Shown here piece by piece: positions 12,670 to 28,740 of a DNA stretch of 64,000 bases; positions within the stretch are counted from its first letter, which is position 1, and each line of letters starts with the position of its first letter. A model generated the notes under the pieces. It was not told the DNA's origin and did no database searches. It worked only from the letters and a program-made list of their open reading frames with translations. The DNA comes from Spirodela intermedia. Its lineage: Eukaryota > Streptophyta > Magnoliopsida > Alismatales > Araceae. The position numbers and the translations under genes were made by a program. The DNA is taken from contig LR746264.1 in the NCBI GenBank assembly GCA_902729315.2, positions 10,571,878-10,635,877 of the forward strand. Reading direction: 5' to 3'.

Positions 12670-15600
12670 TTACAAGTCAACGTGGGAGGCGTGGTGAATA
12701 CAGATGAACCACTGGCCGTCAACCCTCTCGAACACGTTGGTGGCGACTTGCTTGCCCCAGCTGCTGCCCTTCGTCTTGACCACCTCCAGGCAGGTCACGT
12801 ACCCAACATCACCCTTCACGAACACCTCAACGTTCTTCAGCTCGATCTGGATGGGAAACTCGTGATCGGCGCCGCAGACGACGTCCCAGCTGTCCATGAC
12901 CAGTTCATAACCAGATATGGTGCCCGCTCCAGGGTGAACGCAGGAGATATTATCTCCCTTGGCCCAGACAGAGTGCATGGCCACCAGATCGCCTTTTCGA
13001 AAGGCGTTGTAGAATCGAGAGTTGGCGGCGAGCACAGCCGCCTTGCTGTCCTCGTAAAGATGTCGGAGATCGTCCCGCAGCTTGGCCGCGAGGGCATAAT
13101 TCTCCTCCTTGATGGCCGCCTCCAGTCTCTGCTGCAATGTCTCCTCGTCCACGAGCGTGCCTTCGCCGTCTAGGTTCCATTCTGCTTCACTGCTCTTGAC
13201 TCGAGAGGGTCTCTGCGAGCACCAGCGGGACGTTTGACGCAGATGTGCTGCACTGCAGAAATGGGAGGTTAAGACCATTCGACCAGGCATGGAAACCAAG
13301 TCCATGGAAGTAGCACTGGAAATTAGCTTTCTACTGATGCAGACGAGGTCATAAAATTCCGCACATGGTTATTAGAACAAACTTCATCTTATATCTCTCT
13401 AAAATATTGTGAATTTTGAATTGCTGGAACGTGTTCCAAGCGATGTAAGTTGAAAGCACGAAGTAAAGAGCGGCGGATAAAATCCCAATAAATCCAACTT
13501 GGTTTTTGTATAAAAAAGTAAGGCTAATCAGATCGTTGATGTGACTGACCGAGATGGGTAGTGAATATGGGTTAGGCCAGTCTAGCTATTATGATTAACG
13601 ATTCGTTCAGATCTCTTAGCTGTATACAACCAGTTCTTCTCAAGATGAGCACTAAAAGGAACTTGGATGGAAGCAGTGAGAGGAGAAGAAATCATGCGTG
13701 ATGAAGATAAACATGAATAGCATTCCCAACATCATTCCCAACCTCGTAGAGGTAGAGAAGGGTTAGAGATGATCATCCATGGTGAATGGTAAAGCTGAAA
13801 GAAAAATCTAGGAGCACGATGAACACAGTCAAGCAGTTGCAGTTCCACAGGGTAAGTTAATACTGATCAAAATACGGATATGAGGCAGGTTCAGGGGATT
13901 CTGCAAGTATCTAACCATCTGCATGCGGAACGGCCTCAGGGTTCCACATTGTATACATGATACTTTTGTCGTGCATATGTCAAGGGGACGACGGATTCTT
14001 GGTCATTTATCAGTAGGGAAGAAGGTTTTACGTTGTTATTTTGGCAGAAACAAATCTCCAATAAGGCTCAAAATTGAAACACGGGAAAAAGAAATGAAAC
14101 GATGCACTGGCATCGGAAGAAAGCAACCAATAATTGCTTCGTATGCTTGGAAAACTTCCGAGATAGAATACTGCCGGTCATTTGGCATCCAAGATTTTCC
14201 AGCTCATGAGACAAAATGAGGACGATGGTTGTCTTCTCTCTGAAAAAAAACTGGCAGAGCTTTCGAGGGTATATAATTCTTCAAATCAGATCTATGAATG
14301 TACCAATCACCATTACTTTGTTCCGGGGTAATTTTTGTGCGAGGTGTTGCAAAAGTTTTCCACCAGCAAGGTCTTTTCTCTACAGGGATGCAACCTGCCC
14401 TGGAAACATAATCAATGCAACTAGAAAGGCGGACATGTCTGAGGACAAAAAGGATTGATAGTGTAAAAGAGAACTGAGGGAATATGTACGACATACACTG
14501 CAAACGACTCTACCAAACAAAAAATAAAGAAAATAAGCGCAGGGATGTGGTGAAGGAACCTCTAGTACAGTCACTGGGCCAGAAATCACTATTACCTACC
14601 TAATGGGAGCACATTTTGCAAACCTAAAAAAGGAAGCCAGCCATACTCACATGTTTCACAGAACATGGATTTGAATAAATGATGCCCTGATGCATTGCAG
14701 AGTCCTCGCCCCTGAAAACAAACATGAAAATGTAAATTTCTCTGATTGGATAAGAGCAGGAAGAGAAGAGGCAACTCCGGCTACATTGTCTTCCTTTCAC
14801 CTTACATGAACCTTTCGACTTAATAAAGACTATTTTCCAAGCATAAAAAAATCGCCCTAAAATGCTCTTCGGGCATAGAGGAAATCATATTCCAAAAGAA
14901 AAAGCTTAGTAAGGATAATCATCACAGTGAATTTTTCTCCTTTTCCGGTGTGCTTACGATTTAGATGGAGCAGCATATCATCGATCACTTAAATCAACAA
15001 CTCTATTGGCTATGCCATAAACAAAGACCATCATAAGTGGGGGAAAGGAGAGCGGCCACTCCACGAAATTTCAATGGACTTCTCAGGGGCTAAACTGTTC
15101 TCTAGAATATATGGACCCGAAGAAAAGCAGGGCTTCGCTTTAAGGTGACAGACCAAGGCTCTTCGACAGAAATCGTTCCTTGACGATTCGGAGCAGCCTG
15201 AATCTTTCCAATAGAACTTCGATAAAACAGGTTCAATAGATAATCGATTCAATCCGCTACAGGACCACTAACGAATCTCTCAGGAGGAAAATTATACAGG
15301 ACAAGCCGATGACGTGAATTTACAATTTCATTATGTAAAACTTCTACTGATCTCAGGAGGAAAATTACACAGGGTAGATGGTAGTCTGAGGTAGAGAAAC
15401 TGAGAAACTAGTCGGAATTGATAGTGAAAACTAACTGTATTTTTACATAATCCGCCCTAATGATTAAAAAATTCACGTCATCGGCTTAAGTTATGAAATA
15501 AAATATTAAAATGGATTTCATCGGTGGACAAAACCGCGACATAAATAGGGAATGTAGTGTAAAACTGATATGCTCCAGACAACTTAGCTTCTTTATGCAG

Positions 15601-16153
15601 ATAAGATAACAAGAATTAAATGATACATGAGAAAGAGTGGCCCCGAAAAGAATCTCAAACTTTAATTGATTAAATTTTCTAACTTGTGAAATACATATTA
15701 CGCTTGCATAAAGTATCATTATCCACAACGTTGCCGTGCTGCCAGAAATTCGAGTTTGTTCCATGAACCAAATTTCAAAGACAATGGAAGGGTAGAGCGT
15801 CCCGCGTCAACCATCGTTTCTGCTCCTCCCCGCCGTCGTGAAATCAAGATCCAAGTTCGAACAAATGTCGTAGTTCCCGAAAAAAACGGGTAAGGGACCA
15901 AGAAAACTCGGAAAAATTCCCAACCGGCCGACGACGAATTGAAAACACAAAAAACACTCCACAGATCTAACATAAACCAGCGACGTACTTATCGTCCGTC
16001 CAAAGAAACAAGAAGACAATCCAAAAGAACAGGGAGGCTTACGGTGCCGGGGAATCCAATTCCTGGATAATTGCACGTGGATACCGTTTTTGGAGAGCTG
16101 TAAGGGGGAAAAGCCGAAATGGCGAGAAAAGAACGGGCAACATGGGCCACCAT
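12670..16153 (-). CDS. UVR-motif plus SnoaL/NTF2-like domain protein, probably plastid-targeted
   Basis: The certain part is 12670-13247/13305. It has a UVR-like helix (LQQRLEAAIKEENYALAAKL) followed by a SnoaL/NTF2-fold domain (NSRFYNAFRKGDLVAMHSVW, GYELVMDSWD, GYVTCLEV, THV-type end ICIHHASHVDL). Two starts are possible. A single-exon model begins at the ATG at 13305 (211 residues). A three-exon model uses 16153-16043, 14711-14651 and 13247-12670. Its joins are ACC|gtaagc, ttttcag|GGG, CAT|gtgagt and tgcag|CA, phases stay consistent, and the product is 249 residues starting MVAHVARSFLAISAFPPYSS, which resembles a chloroplast transit peptide. I favour the three-exon model. The biochemical role is unknown; related plant proteins are annotated only as NTF2-like. 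Confidence 0.8.
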
Positions 16154-17777
16154 CGTGACCAGTTCCTCCTTCCCAACAAGAAAAGCCGAAGGGTTCGGCG
16201 TGCAGTTTTCAAAACCCTAGCTGGCCCGGAGGGGATCAGCCAGGAAGACTGTGAGAGCAAGGTGGGAATCCGCACGTGGAGGGTGGTGGTTGGCTGTAGC
16301 ACAGTCACCTCTTCCACGCGTGATAACCGAGCAGGACGGGTCCTCTCACCGCACCGATAACGCTCCGAAATGACAACAATCAGCCACGACCCCCACCTTT
16401 ATTTTCGAGATATCGTCTTCATCGGACCTCGGTCGCGACCATCCTATTCCAATTGGGCCGGGCCGAATCTCTCCCCTTTGACAACTTGCTCTTTTCGTTC
16501 TTTCTTGCTTTCTCGGGGGAGCATGGTCCACACAAATGTGCCATGAATTATATGGTCCAATATGATCGGACTGGCCCGTAGTTGTAGGCCTAGTTTTCCC
16601 GTGTTAATGGGCTTTCCCGTGTTCAGAGGCCCAGGATGCCCCCCTCGTCTCCTCGTCCTCTCCGTGGCATTGTAGTTGGGGGTGGTGCTGCTGCTGCTGC
16701 GACGCCGGCAGCCAGGGGCGGATGCGGAGGAGGCGGCATCCGCGGGGGGAGAGCACAGGCGGGGACTTTCGGCTAGAAAAAGTGTGCTCGGGTATTTTTT
16801 CCTTGCTCTGCAGATGTCATATGCCGGTGGTTCCCTGTTACTAGGGATCTGCCATAGGTCGAGCACGTTAGCGTTTTGGGGATTTTCCATTCTCCACAGC
16901 GCTAGGAGATATTCGATTTTCATGGGAAGGTGGCGGATGTCATCTATCCTGGAGGGCCTGGTCTCAGGTTGTCTCCGATAGCTTCCCGATTGCCGGGATG
17001 TGCTTATGTCTCGAAGTGTTCGACGGCGCGTCCCTCGTGGTGCTGCCCCTACCTGGCCCTAAAATGACTGCATTTTGCATTCGATCACCCTATGCCAATC
17101 TTCAAAAGTTCCCTTCTGCATTTTTTTCCCACCTTCTCGTGCTGAGGCGTCCGTAAACCCTGGACATCTGATTTTGGGATTTTCAGCTGGCCCGCGAGCT
17201 CCTCGTAGAAGGCCGCAGTTTATTGACCTTTTTTTGCATCTCCATGGTGCCTCGAAATTTATTGCACTGGGCAGGAACATGGATGTCTTCGTCAAGCAGG
17301 ATGCTATGTATCTTTAGCCTTAATATCTTGTGTTCTGTTTTAATCATAATTAGAATTTTTTTCTTACATGTATGAGCTTCTTGTCATGCGGAGGATGATC
17401 CGCCTAGCTTTCCGGTCATGCGGAGGTTCTTTAGGTTCTCCTAGGATATATTACACTGGGACAGATTAATGGGCTTTTTCAATGACTTGGAACAATCATC
17501 CGCCTACTCCCTTATTGATACTAGCGTATATTGACGATGTTTGGAATGGCGCATGAAGCCAGTTTCTCGTGAATTTTACCTTCCTTTCTCCTCTTGGCTT
17601 TCCAGCCCAGTGGTCTCTGGCTAATTAAGTTGGTAGACTGTTGATGACATGCTGTCGAGTTTTTTGCTCAATTTTTTAATGAAATGGGAGTTTTCCTCCA
17701 GTTCGTAATGTGAGAGACAGAAAAATGTGCTCATTGCTTCGCCAATTTAAGAGGACTATCTTCCCTTGCATATGCAG
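16154..17777. other. Probable bidirectional promoter and 5' leader of the SWIM gene
   Basis: This lies between the proposed minus-strand ATG at 16153 and the SWIM gene ATG at 17778. The stretch from about 16650 to 17777 probably holds the SWIM 5' UTR. An intron acceptor (ATATGCAG) sits immediately before the ATG, implying a leader intron. The short reading frames here do not resemble known proteins. Confidence 0.5.
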
Positions 17778-20700
17778 ATGGCGCGGTGGGATGCGATTTT
17801 AACCTTACCTGTCCAGAATCCTCCAACCTTGGAATTCTCCTCCACTGATATTGTGTGGTCCAGAGTGGAAGGCTGGAAAGAGATGATGGACAGGGTTGCT
17901 CTAATTCCCTTTACCAGAGTGAATGACTTTGTGAGAGGTGAATCCAACCGTAAGGAGTGCCCGACTAAATTTCATGTCGAAGCAAGGAGAAGAAGGCCCC
18001 CTGACATGCCTTACAAGCCAAAAGTGGACGGTATTCTTGAGTACATTCTGTAAGTGAACTTTTCTCGCTGAAAGTTAGTTCCAAATGTGATTTTTCTTCG
18101 TATTTTATAGGTGGTCCGTTATCTTATTGGAAACTTTGTCGTGGCTAAACATCAAATAAGACAATATTTTATACAAATATCTATGGAATCAGGCTCATAT
18201 TCATACCTCGCTGTCGAACAATCTCTCGGATTCAGATGATCTTATTAATTATTATCTTTTGCGTAGAGCCCAGGATTTCACTGCAGGTCTTTTGAACACC
18301 TTTTCTAGAACCTTTTTCCAACCTGATTGATCAAGACTGGCAAGATATTGGTTATAATTTCGGTATACACTCTACAGAACCTGATGTCATGGTGATACTA
18401 ATGCTTTCCTAAGGTACTTCCCTCGAAAAATGCATCAGTAATTGAAATAATATCATACTTATTCAGACCCTCATCTGTGGACAAGAGAATGTCCATTTTT
18501 AACCTCATTCTTTTTATTAAAAAAAAGTTACAATATGACTCTAATTTGTTTCATTGGTAGATAGTCAACTGCCCCAACTGCATAGAATATCAACTGCTTT
18601 CACCTCATTGCACGTGGAGGATCACCCCATCAAATACCAATCAAATGGGTGCCCATATCTGATTCTTGTCCTTAATGGATTATCTCAAACAACTATATGA
18701 TTGAGTCCATATTTAGCATTTAGATTTGAATTTATTTTGCATTTTAATTTCTCCTATTTATCTGGTTGTTATCGTGTTTGGGTTCAACCAGTAAGAAAAA
18801 TTAAGCCTCGTAGCATATTGATATTTGAAGACCCACTCGTTAGCCACATGGATTTCGTTTTGTGTGACCCTTCAACCTCTTCCCTCTGGTCAAACCCTTT
18901 TATTTCCAGTAAAGGATTGGATTCTGACTAACATATTGAAAAAACTGTGGTACATCGATAAAGATAACGGATAAGGTCTTTCATTGCCGGTGCTGACAGA
19001 ATGTCATTTTGTTGCTTTCTTACTGATGGGCTGTAACTAAAGTTCACGTGATCTACGTGGTACTAAGTTTTATATTCATTTAATTATCCTGGCTTTCAAC
19101 ATAGGTACTGGTGTTCCTTTGGGCCAGATGACCACCGAAAGGGTGGTGTTGTCCGCCCAAGTAGGAATTATAGTGCAAAGAGGAAGACACCTGCTGGCCG
19201 ACCAAATACTAAGAGGGGTTGCACGTGTCATTTCATTGTAAAGAGGCTGATAGCTGAGCCTACGGTTGCTTTGATCATATATAATCATGAGAAGCACATA
19301 GACAAGCAAGGTTCGCCCTGCCATGGTCCCCTGGATACAAAAGCTGTTGGGACACGTGCTATGTTTGCTCCATATATCTCAGAAGAGCTTCGTCTGCAAG
19401 TCATGTCCTTACTCTATGTGGGAGTTCCCGTTGAAACCATAATGCAGCGGCACACTGAAACGGTGGACAAGCAAGGGGGTCCACGTAATCGAGATGACCT
19501 CCTCACCCATAGATATGTCAGGAGATTGGAGAGGAAGATCCGGCGTTCTACGTATGAGCTGGATGTAGATGATGCAGTTAGTCTTGACATGTGGATAGAA
19601 ACCCACCAGGCTCACGTTTTCTTTTATGAGGATTACTCTGATTCAGAGCCCTTTGTTTTGGGCATCCAGACAGAATGGCAATTGCAACAGATGATCCGAT
19701 TTGGAAATCGTAACCTTGTGGCTTCTGATTCGAGTTTCGGAACGAATAAATTGAAGGTTTGTTTCACTAGAACCTTATTTATCACATGATAAATGCCATT
19801 CATCACGATGGTGCATATTGCTGTATACCTGATGCCTAACTTGTTTCCATTCTGTGCTGCTGCCCAGTATCCTATTCACAGTCTCCTTGTATTCGACTCG
19901 AACAACAGTGCAATACCAATTGCCTGGATCATAACACCAAGGTTTGCCTGTCGTGAGTCTCATAGATGGCTGAGGTCACTCTATGATAGAGTCCATTCCA
20001 AAGATCCCAACTGGAAATTGGGCGGGTTTATAATCGACGATCCTTTGGCTGATGTTCATACCATTAGGTTTGCCACTGAGCAATCTTCTCTCTTTGGTTT
20101 TTTCCATTTGGTCGCCCACAGCTGACCCTCTGTTTCCCACGGCATTCCTTAGGGAGGTTTTCCAGTGTTCTGTACTGTTCTGCCATTGGCGCATGCGCCG
20201 TGCTTGGCAAAAGAACATCATGGAGAGATGCTTGGATGAAGAGATGCGTGCTGAGATCTTCAGACAGCTGGGGAATGTGGTGTCCAGCATTTGCAGGGGA
20301 GGTGGTGACGTTGACTTATTTGAGGGATTCCTGGAGGATTTTGTGGACTCCCTTGGCTTCCTGGACTACTTCAAGGGAACCTGGTTTCCCAGACTTGGTT
20401 GGCTTCTACTATCCATATCCCTCCTGAAATCAACATTTTCTATTTTTTTAGCTAATTAAATGCGTTCCACGTTTTTAATTTTTCCCCCCCAGTCCCATGG
20501 GCTGCTGCCTTGAAGACCCTTCCAGTTGCCACGACGGAGACTTGTGCAGCGATTGAGTGCTACCATCACCAGCTTAAGCTTAGGTTGCTTAATGAGAAGG
20601 ATCCGAGTGTGTATCAACGTGCAGATTGGTTGGTTGACAAATTAGGCACCAAAGTCCACTCTTACTACTGGCTTGATGAATTCACTGGGAAGGCCAGCTT

Positions 20701-21970
20701 CGCCCGTTACTGGAAGGATGAATGGAAGAGCGATCTAACACCATGGCAGCAGGCGTTACAGATCCCCGACTCCAATGTCACTACGGACGGACCGTGTGTG
20801 AGGGTGAAGTGCCAGATAGACCAGCACATAGCATATACTGTTTGGAATGCTGGCTCCGAGTTTGCCCTGTGCGACTGCAGCTGGTCAAGGATCGGAAACC
20901 TGTGCAAGCATGTGATCAAGGCTGGTACTTTGCTTCGTGGGCGAGGACTGGCTGCTCCATCCACTAGTCTGGTCAAATATAATCAGATTCTGAGCAGCAT
21001 TCTCAACTGCCCCCCCCACGATTCTCTGATTCGCGACCATGCTGTCGCTTTGGCTACACACGTGAAGATGCAATTGAATGCACTGTATGATCCGGAAGGT
21101 CGAGGTGCTGTGCCATCAGTGTCTACTCATGAGGATCATCCTGGCCAGCGCCCACCTGCCTCTGTGGAGATGGATGTTGCTGATCGGCAGCCTCCACCGG
21201 CCTCCCCTCTAGAACAACCTTTCAAAGATGGCAGTGACAGTTTACGAGATGGAAACCCATGCTTAGATACAAATAGCTCTACAGATTCGGTGATGGGGAA
21301 GAACTCCCAGGAAAACCTCAATGCCGCTTGTGGAGCTCCTGCAAATCCCAGTGGATCTACTGATGGAGTGCGGGAGGGTGAACTAGATTCAGTCCATCTC
21401 CAGCCAGCCGGTTCCAAGTCTGCCTCCAATGGTGCTGCCCATGTGTCTGAGCCTCAGATTTCTAAGATTCTCGATGATGGTAACAAGTTTTCTGATGTTA
21501 GAGGACTTGCTTCTGATCCCATGGATGATGACAGCACTGAAAAGGATTTTGAGGCATGTTGTGCGACTGCAAATCAACCTGAAAATAGCAAGAATTCCTC
21601 TGAAAATATAGTCATCAAACGTCAAAGCTCGGATCTCATGATGAATGGTGTGTTGACTAAAAATGGAGTGCTTAAAGCTGACATTAAAAGACCAGACCAA
21701 GGTCGTCCCTCTAAAAGAGCTTTAGTTGGCCAGGCGACTCACGACTGTATCACCGATGATGCAGTGGCCAATGGTCACTTGATCTCGAACAGTACTCCGG
21801 ATATCGAAAACATGGCTGTGGACCCTCCTGAGGAACTCAGTACAAGCACCATGCTACCCGCGGCAACTGGACAAAGAACTGAGCTTGATACCACTGAGGA
21901 AGCTGGTAAAGATGCAGGCGTTGTCATGGATGTGGAGATTTCGCCATCTGCTGAACCTGCCACCAAGTGA
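17778..21970 (+). CDS. SWIM zinc-finger protein derived from a MULE transposase
   Basis: Five exons: 17778-18049, 19105-19756, 19868-20067, 20153-20397 and 20493-21970. All borders are GT/AG and the phases close to 948 residues. The start MARWDAILTLPVQNPPTLEF is conserved in the plant family typified by Arabidopsis At1g60560 and At4g13970 (from memory). Residues 85-130 (YWCSFGPDDH, CTCHFIVKRL) form a FAR1/MuDR-like DNA-binding region. The middle part (LVFDSNNSAIPIAWIITPRF, GGFIIDD, VFQCSVLFCHWRMRRAW) is a MULE transposase-type domain. The SWIM finger CDCSWSRIGNLCKH lies near residues 580-595, with CxC and CxH ligands intact. The last 300 residues are polar and low complexity. There are no terminal inverted repeats or decay, so it reads as a domesticated gene. 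Intron 1 is 1,055 bp. The function is probably nuclear and otherwise unknown. Confidence 0.93.
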
Positions 21971-23191
21971 GCGTCTGCCGCCAGCAGCCCTCCTCCATGA
22001 ATGAAGCGGTCCCACTGCCAGTCATGAAACCCAACTGTGGCCACGGCGTTCTTAGTAGATTTCGCCGTATCCAAGAAGAGCTCAATCAGTCTTCATCACC
22101 CGAGGAAACCTGACTCTATACAGAAGCTCGACCGCCATGCTCGATAAACTGAAGCGGGAAGACTGCTGCCCTCGTCAAGGTGGGGAGATCCATCCTCTTC
22201 ACTGAACTGGTGAGATGCTGGACCCCACCCCCGTCTCTTGGTTTGAACTGTGTACAATCAATCTGCGATCCCCCATACTACCCCTTTTTGGTTCCCTTTT
22301 CTGTATCTATCCACCGCCATACCTGTGAATTTCTCTATCTTTTTTTGATGGGGGATCGAACGGTATGTAGGTCGTCTGGGTGCTTCCCCTTCCCCCTGCT
22401 TTGTCTGCTATCCACCGGAGTCTCTTCCTCGAACCATTGACATTATGAGTATGAAGGAAGCCCTGCTTTCTCGGCTCCGCCATATGATTACGATGGACCT
22501 CCTTATCTCCTTACAATAAGAGGGGAGGGATGGCTAGTGGGCAAGTACTCGAAGGACCGGCCCATTAATGAGAGAATTTCTTGGGTTGTGAGAGAATTTG
22601 CGTCTACCCAATCATCGGACCATGGAGTGATATCCTCGCCCGCCGTATCCGATTCTGGAGGGAAGCTGGCGGAGGAGCGCGGCGGTAGCGGCAGCGGCGC
22701 AGGAAGGGAATACTACGATGTTCACTGTTGGCAGCGCAGTTCTTGCGTCACCTCCCGCGGCTGTGGGGCTGTCGGGCGTTTTCAGCAGAGCCGGTGGCTC
22801 AGAGGGGTAGAGAGAGAGAGATATGGTGGCTCTGTCTTCCCAACTGGCGAAAAGCGAGCTTCGCCCTCTGCGCACTGCCTGGCGGTCGGCAGCGCCGCGG
22901 CTGTTCACTGGCGGCGCTGGACGATGGGGCCGCCGCGCTGGGCGGCGGGACCCCACCCACCTAGCGTGGAGATGCAGACGGCATCAGATGGGTGGACCTC
23001 GAATCGCCTGTGCGGTGGCCTCGTTTTCACCCCCTCCGCTGCTTGCCGAGCTGGCGCTTCTGGCCTGTGCTTCGCAGAGGGGATTGTACCTGCATGTGAC
23101 CGCTCTTAATGGAGAAGCGTGGCCTGGCCTGGTCTCTGCTCACGAGGGGGGCTCTTGAGGTGACGGTACATGCCCTGCACATCCCCCACCC

Positions 23192-23212
23192 CTCTCTCTC
23201 TCTCTCTCTCTC
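23192..23212. repeat. (CT)n microsatellite
   Basis: Uninterrupted CT run in the SWIM-BSK intergenic region. Confidence 0.9.
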
Positions 23213-23509
23213 GCTGTACCGGGTTGGACAGAGGACAAAACTCCTGGCCGAGCACATGACCGGATCACTTTGATAAGGAAGACGAGCTCGTCATGTGGAT
23301 CCCCGCCATCTTTTTTTTCGCGTAACAGAGAACGAGACGGATCGAGGGCGGGCCGCCGGGGACGAAGCCCGGCGCCGCCCGCCTGTCGGCCTACGATTAG
23401 AGAGAGAAAGGGAAAGAGAGAGAATGCATGCCTACGCTCAAACGCTGGCCACAACGGCTGTACACTTTGAACAATTTCACTTGAGCCCATGCGGCCGCTG
23501 GCGGCGTAC

Positions 23510-23532
23510 AGAGAGAGAGAGAGAGAGAGAGA
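23510..23532. repeat. (GA)n microsatellite
   Basis: Uninterrupted GA run about 1.15 kb upstream of the BSK start codon. Confidence 0.9.
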
Positions 23533-24684
23533 AAGATGGATAGGAGGAGAGTGGAGGAGCCGGCGACCAACCGCCGCCAGATCTCCCAGCTACCCTCGTC
23601 GACAACTCCGACCGCCAATCTGACAGTTGCACGGGAGCGATAATATTAGGTCAAATTGACCCAATAGCCGGCGTAAAATAACCCAGAGGTGGATACCCAC
23701 CACGTCTTCTGCCATCGGAGCTCCTCCTTCATCGATACCACGGGATTCTCCCGGATCATCGTCTCCGACTCTGGTCAACCAGATGGAGGGGAGGGAGTGG
23801 CCATTCTGCTTACGTTGTGCTTCTAGCAGGTGGGCATTATTGGCTATCTTCCAAGATTCAAGCCAGAGCCGTTGAAAACCCCTTGTCGAGCGTGTTGACC
23901 GTCGGTGGAGGAGACGGGAATCGGCCACCGCGAGCATTTTATCTCCCCCTCCGACGGGAAGGGCGAGGCCGGCGGCTAGTGGCGATCTCTGCCTTCCCGG
24001 AGGATCCGCCATCGTCATCAGGCCGAGACATTCGCGAGAGTAAGCCCCTGGAGGTTAGAAGATGGGAGACGTTGACGATTCGGCAGCTAGAGAGAGAGAG
24101 AGGGAGGAGGCGGACAGGGAGGAGGGCGGATATTCAAATCTTTTCTGACTGTGCAACAAGGGAGAAGAAACACATGAACAGACAAAATTGTGCCCCTCCT
24201 TCCTGCATTTACTGGGAGAATTTTTTTTCTCGAGAGCATTACTGCTGGATGTGATAAACTTGGCTTATAGCAGAGAGTTTGTTTTAGAGAGAGAAAGAAT
24301 GAGGGTGGGGTGGGGGCAGGGAGGAGGAGAAAAAGGGAGCGCCTTGGATCCCCTGATAGCACATCCCGGTGCTACCTCCCACTCCGCCCGAAACGTCTGC
24401 CCCTCTTCATTGCAAACCCTCGATTGCCCGCGCCGCGCCCCACGAGGCCCTTCTCGCGTCTCGCTCCTCCCTCGGGACTACTGCTCACTGCAGCCGCTGT
24501 CACTGCAGCGGCGGCTGTTCCTCCCATCGACGCCAGCAGGGCGATCGCCTTTGGGAGAACCGCCGCCATGACATGATATATGCCCACCCCCTTCTTTATC
24601 CCCCGCGCTTTCCAAGTCCAGGAAAAGGAGGAGAACCCTGTCGAGGCATCTGCCGTCTGATCCCTGCCCGCAGCAACCCCGGCA

Positions 24685-28364
<3,680 letters not shown>

Positions 28365-28740
28365 TGGCCCTCATTATATGTACTTTTTTCCGATGGTATT
28401 GATATTTCGGATGCGGTTCGGGCCTACATGGACCCGGGGTCTCCGTCTGTCGGATTCAGACTCAGAGGATAAACGTTAGGGCCGGCCCTCTCCATTTTGT
28501 CTTTTTTTCTTTGCTTTTCTTTTTCGGTAGAAGTCCAAGAAAAATGGACTCTTGGTTTAATGGGCTGGGGACATGGATATTAAAGAAAACAGGCGGTCCA
28601 GAAGAAGCAGATGAAGGGGACAGAGGAGGAAGAAGAAGAGTGCCGCTTGAAACAGCTCTCTCACAAGCGGTAAAGGATCCTTCCTCCAGTCACTCGTCCT
28701 CCTCGTCTTCCAGCTTCGTGGGTTATCGAAACTGTCGTCG
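28365..28740. other. Convergent 3' intergenic region
   Basis: 376 bp between the BSK stop (+) and the RING-CH gene stop (-). It presumably contains both 3' UTRs, which may overlap. Nothing else was recognised. Confidence 0.6.

Larger units (their letters stand above)
21971..24684. other. SWIM gene 3' UTR and intergenic region to BSK
   Basis: No supported gene. It contains a (CT)10 tract at 23192-23212 and a (GA)n tract at 23510-23532, each near GC-rich sequence that opens long but non-conserved reading frames on both strands. The last few hundred bases, GC- and CT-rich, are probably the BSK promoter and leader. Confidence 0.55.

Noticed and set aside
16676-16981. 101-codon plus frame upstream of the SWIM gene
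   Set aside because: No similarity; most likely 5' UTR of the SWIM gene with a leader intron.
22537-23109. 190-codon plus-strand frame upstream of BSK
   Set aside because: No recognisable domain; arises in GC-rich DNA where several frames on both strands stay open; no splice or conservation signal.
23590-24018. 142-codon minus-strand frame
   Set aside because: Overlaps other open frames, matches no family and lies in a probable promoter region.
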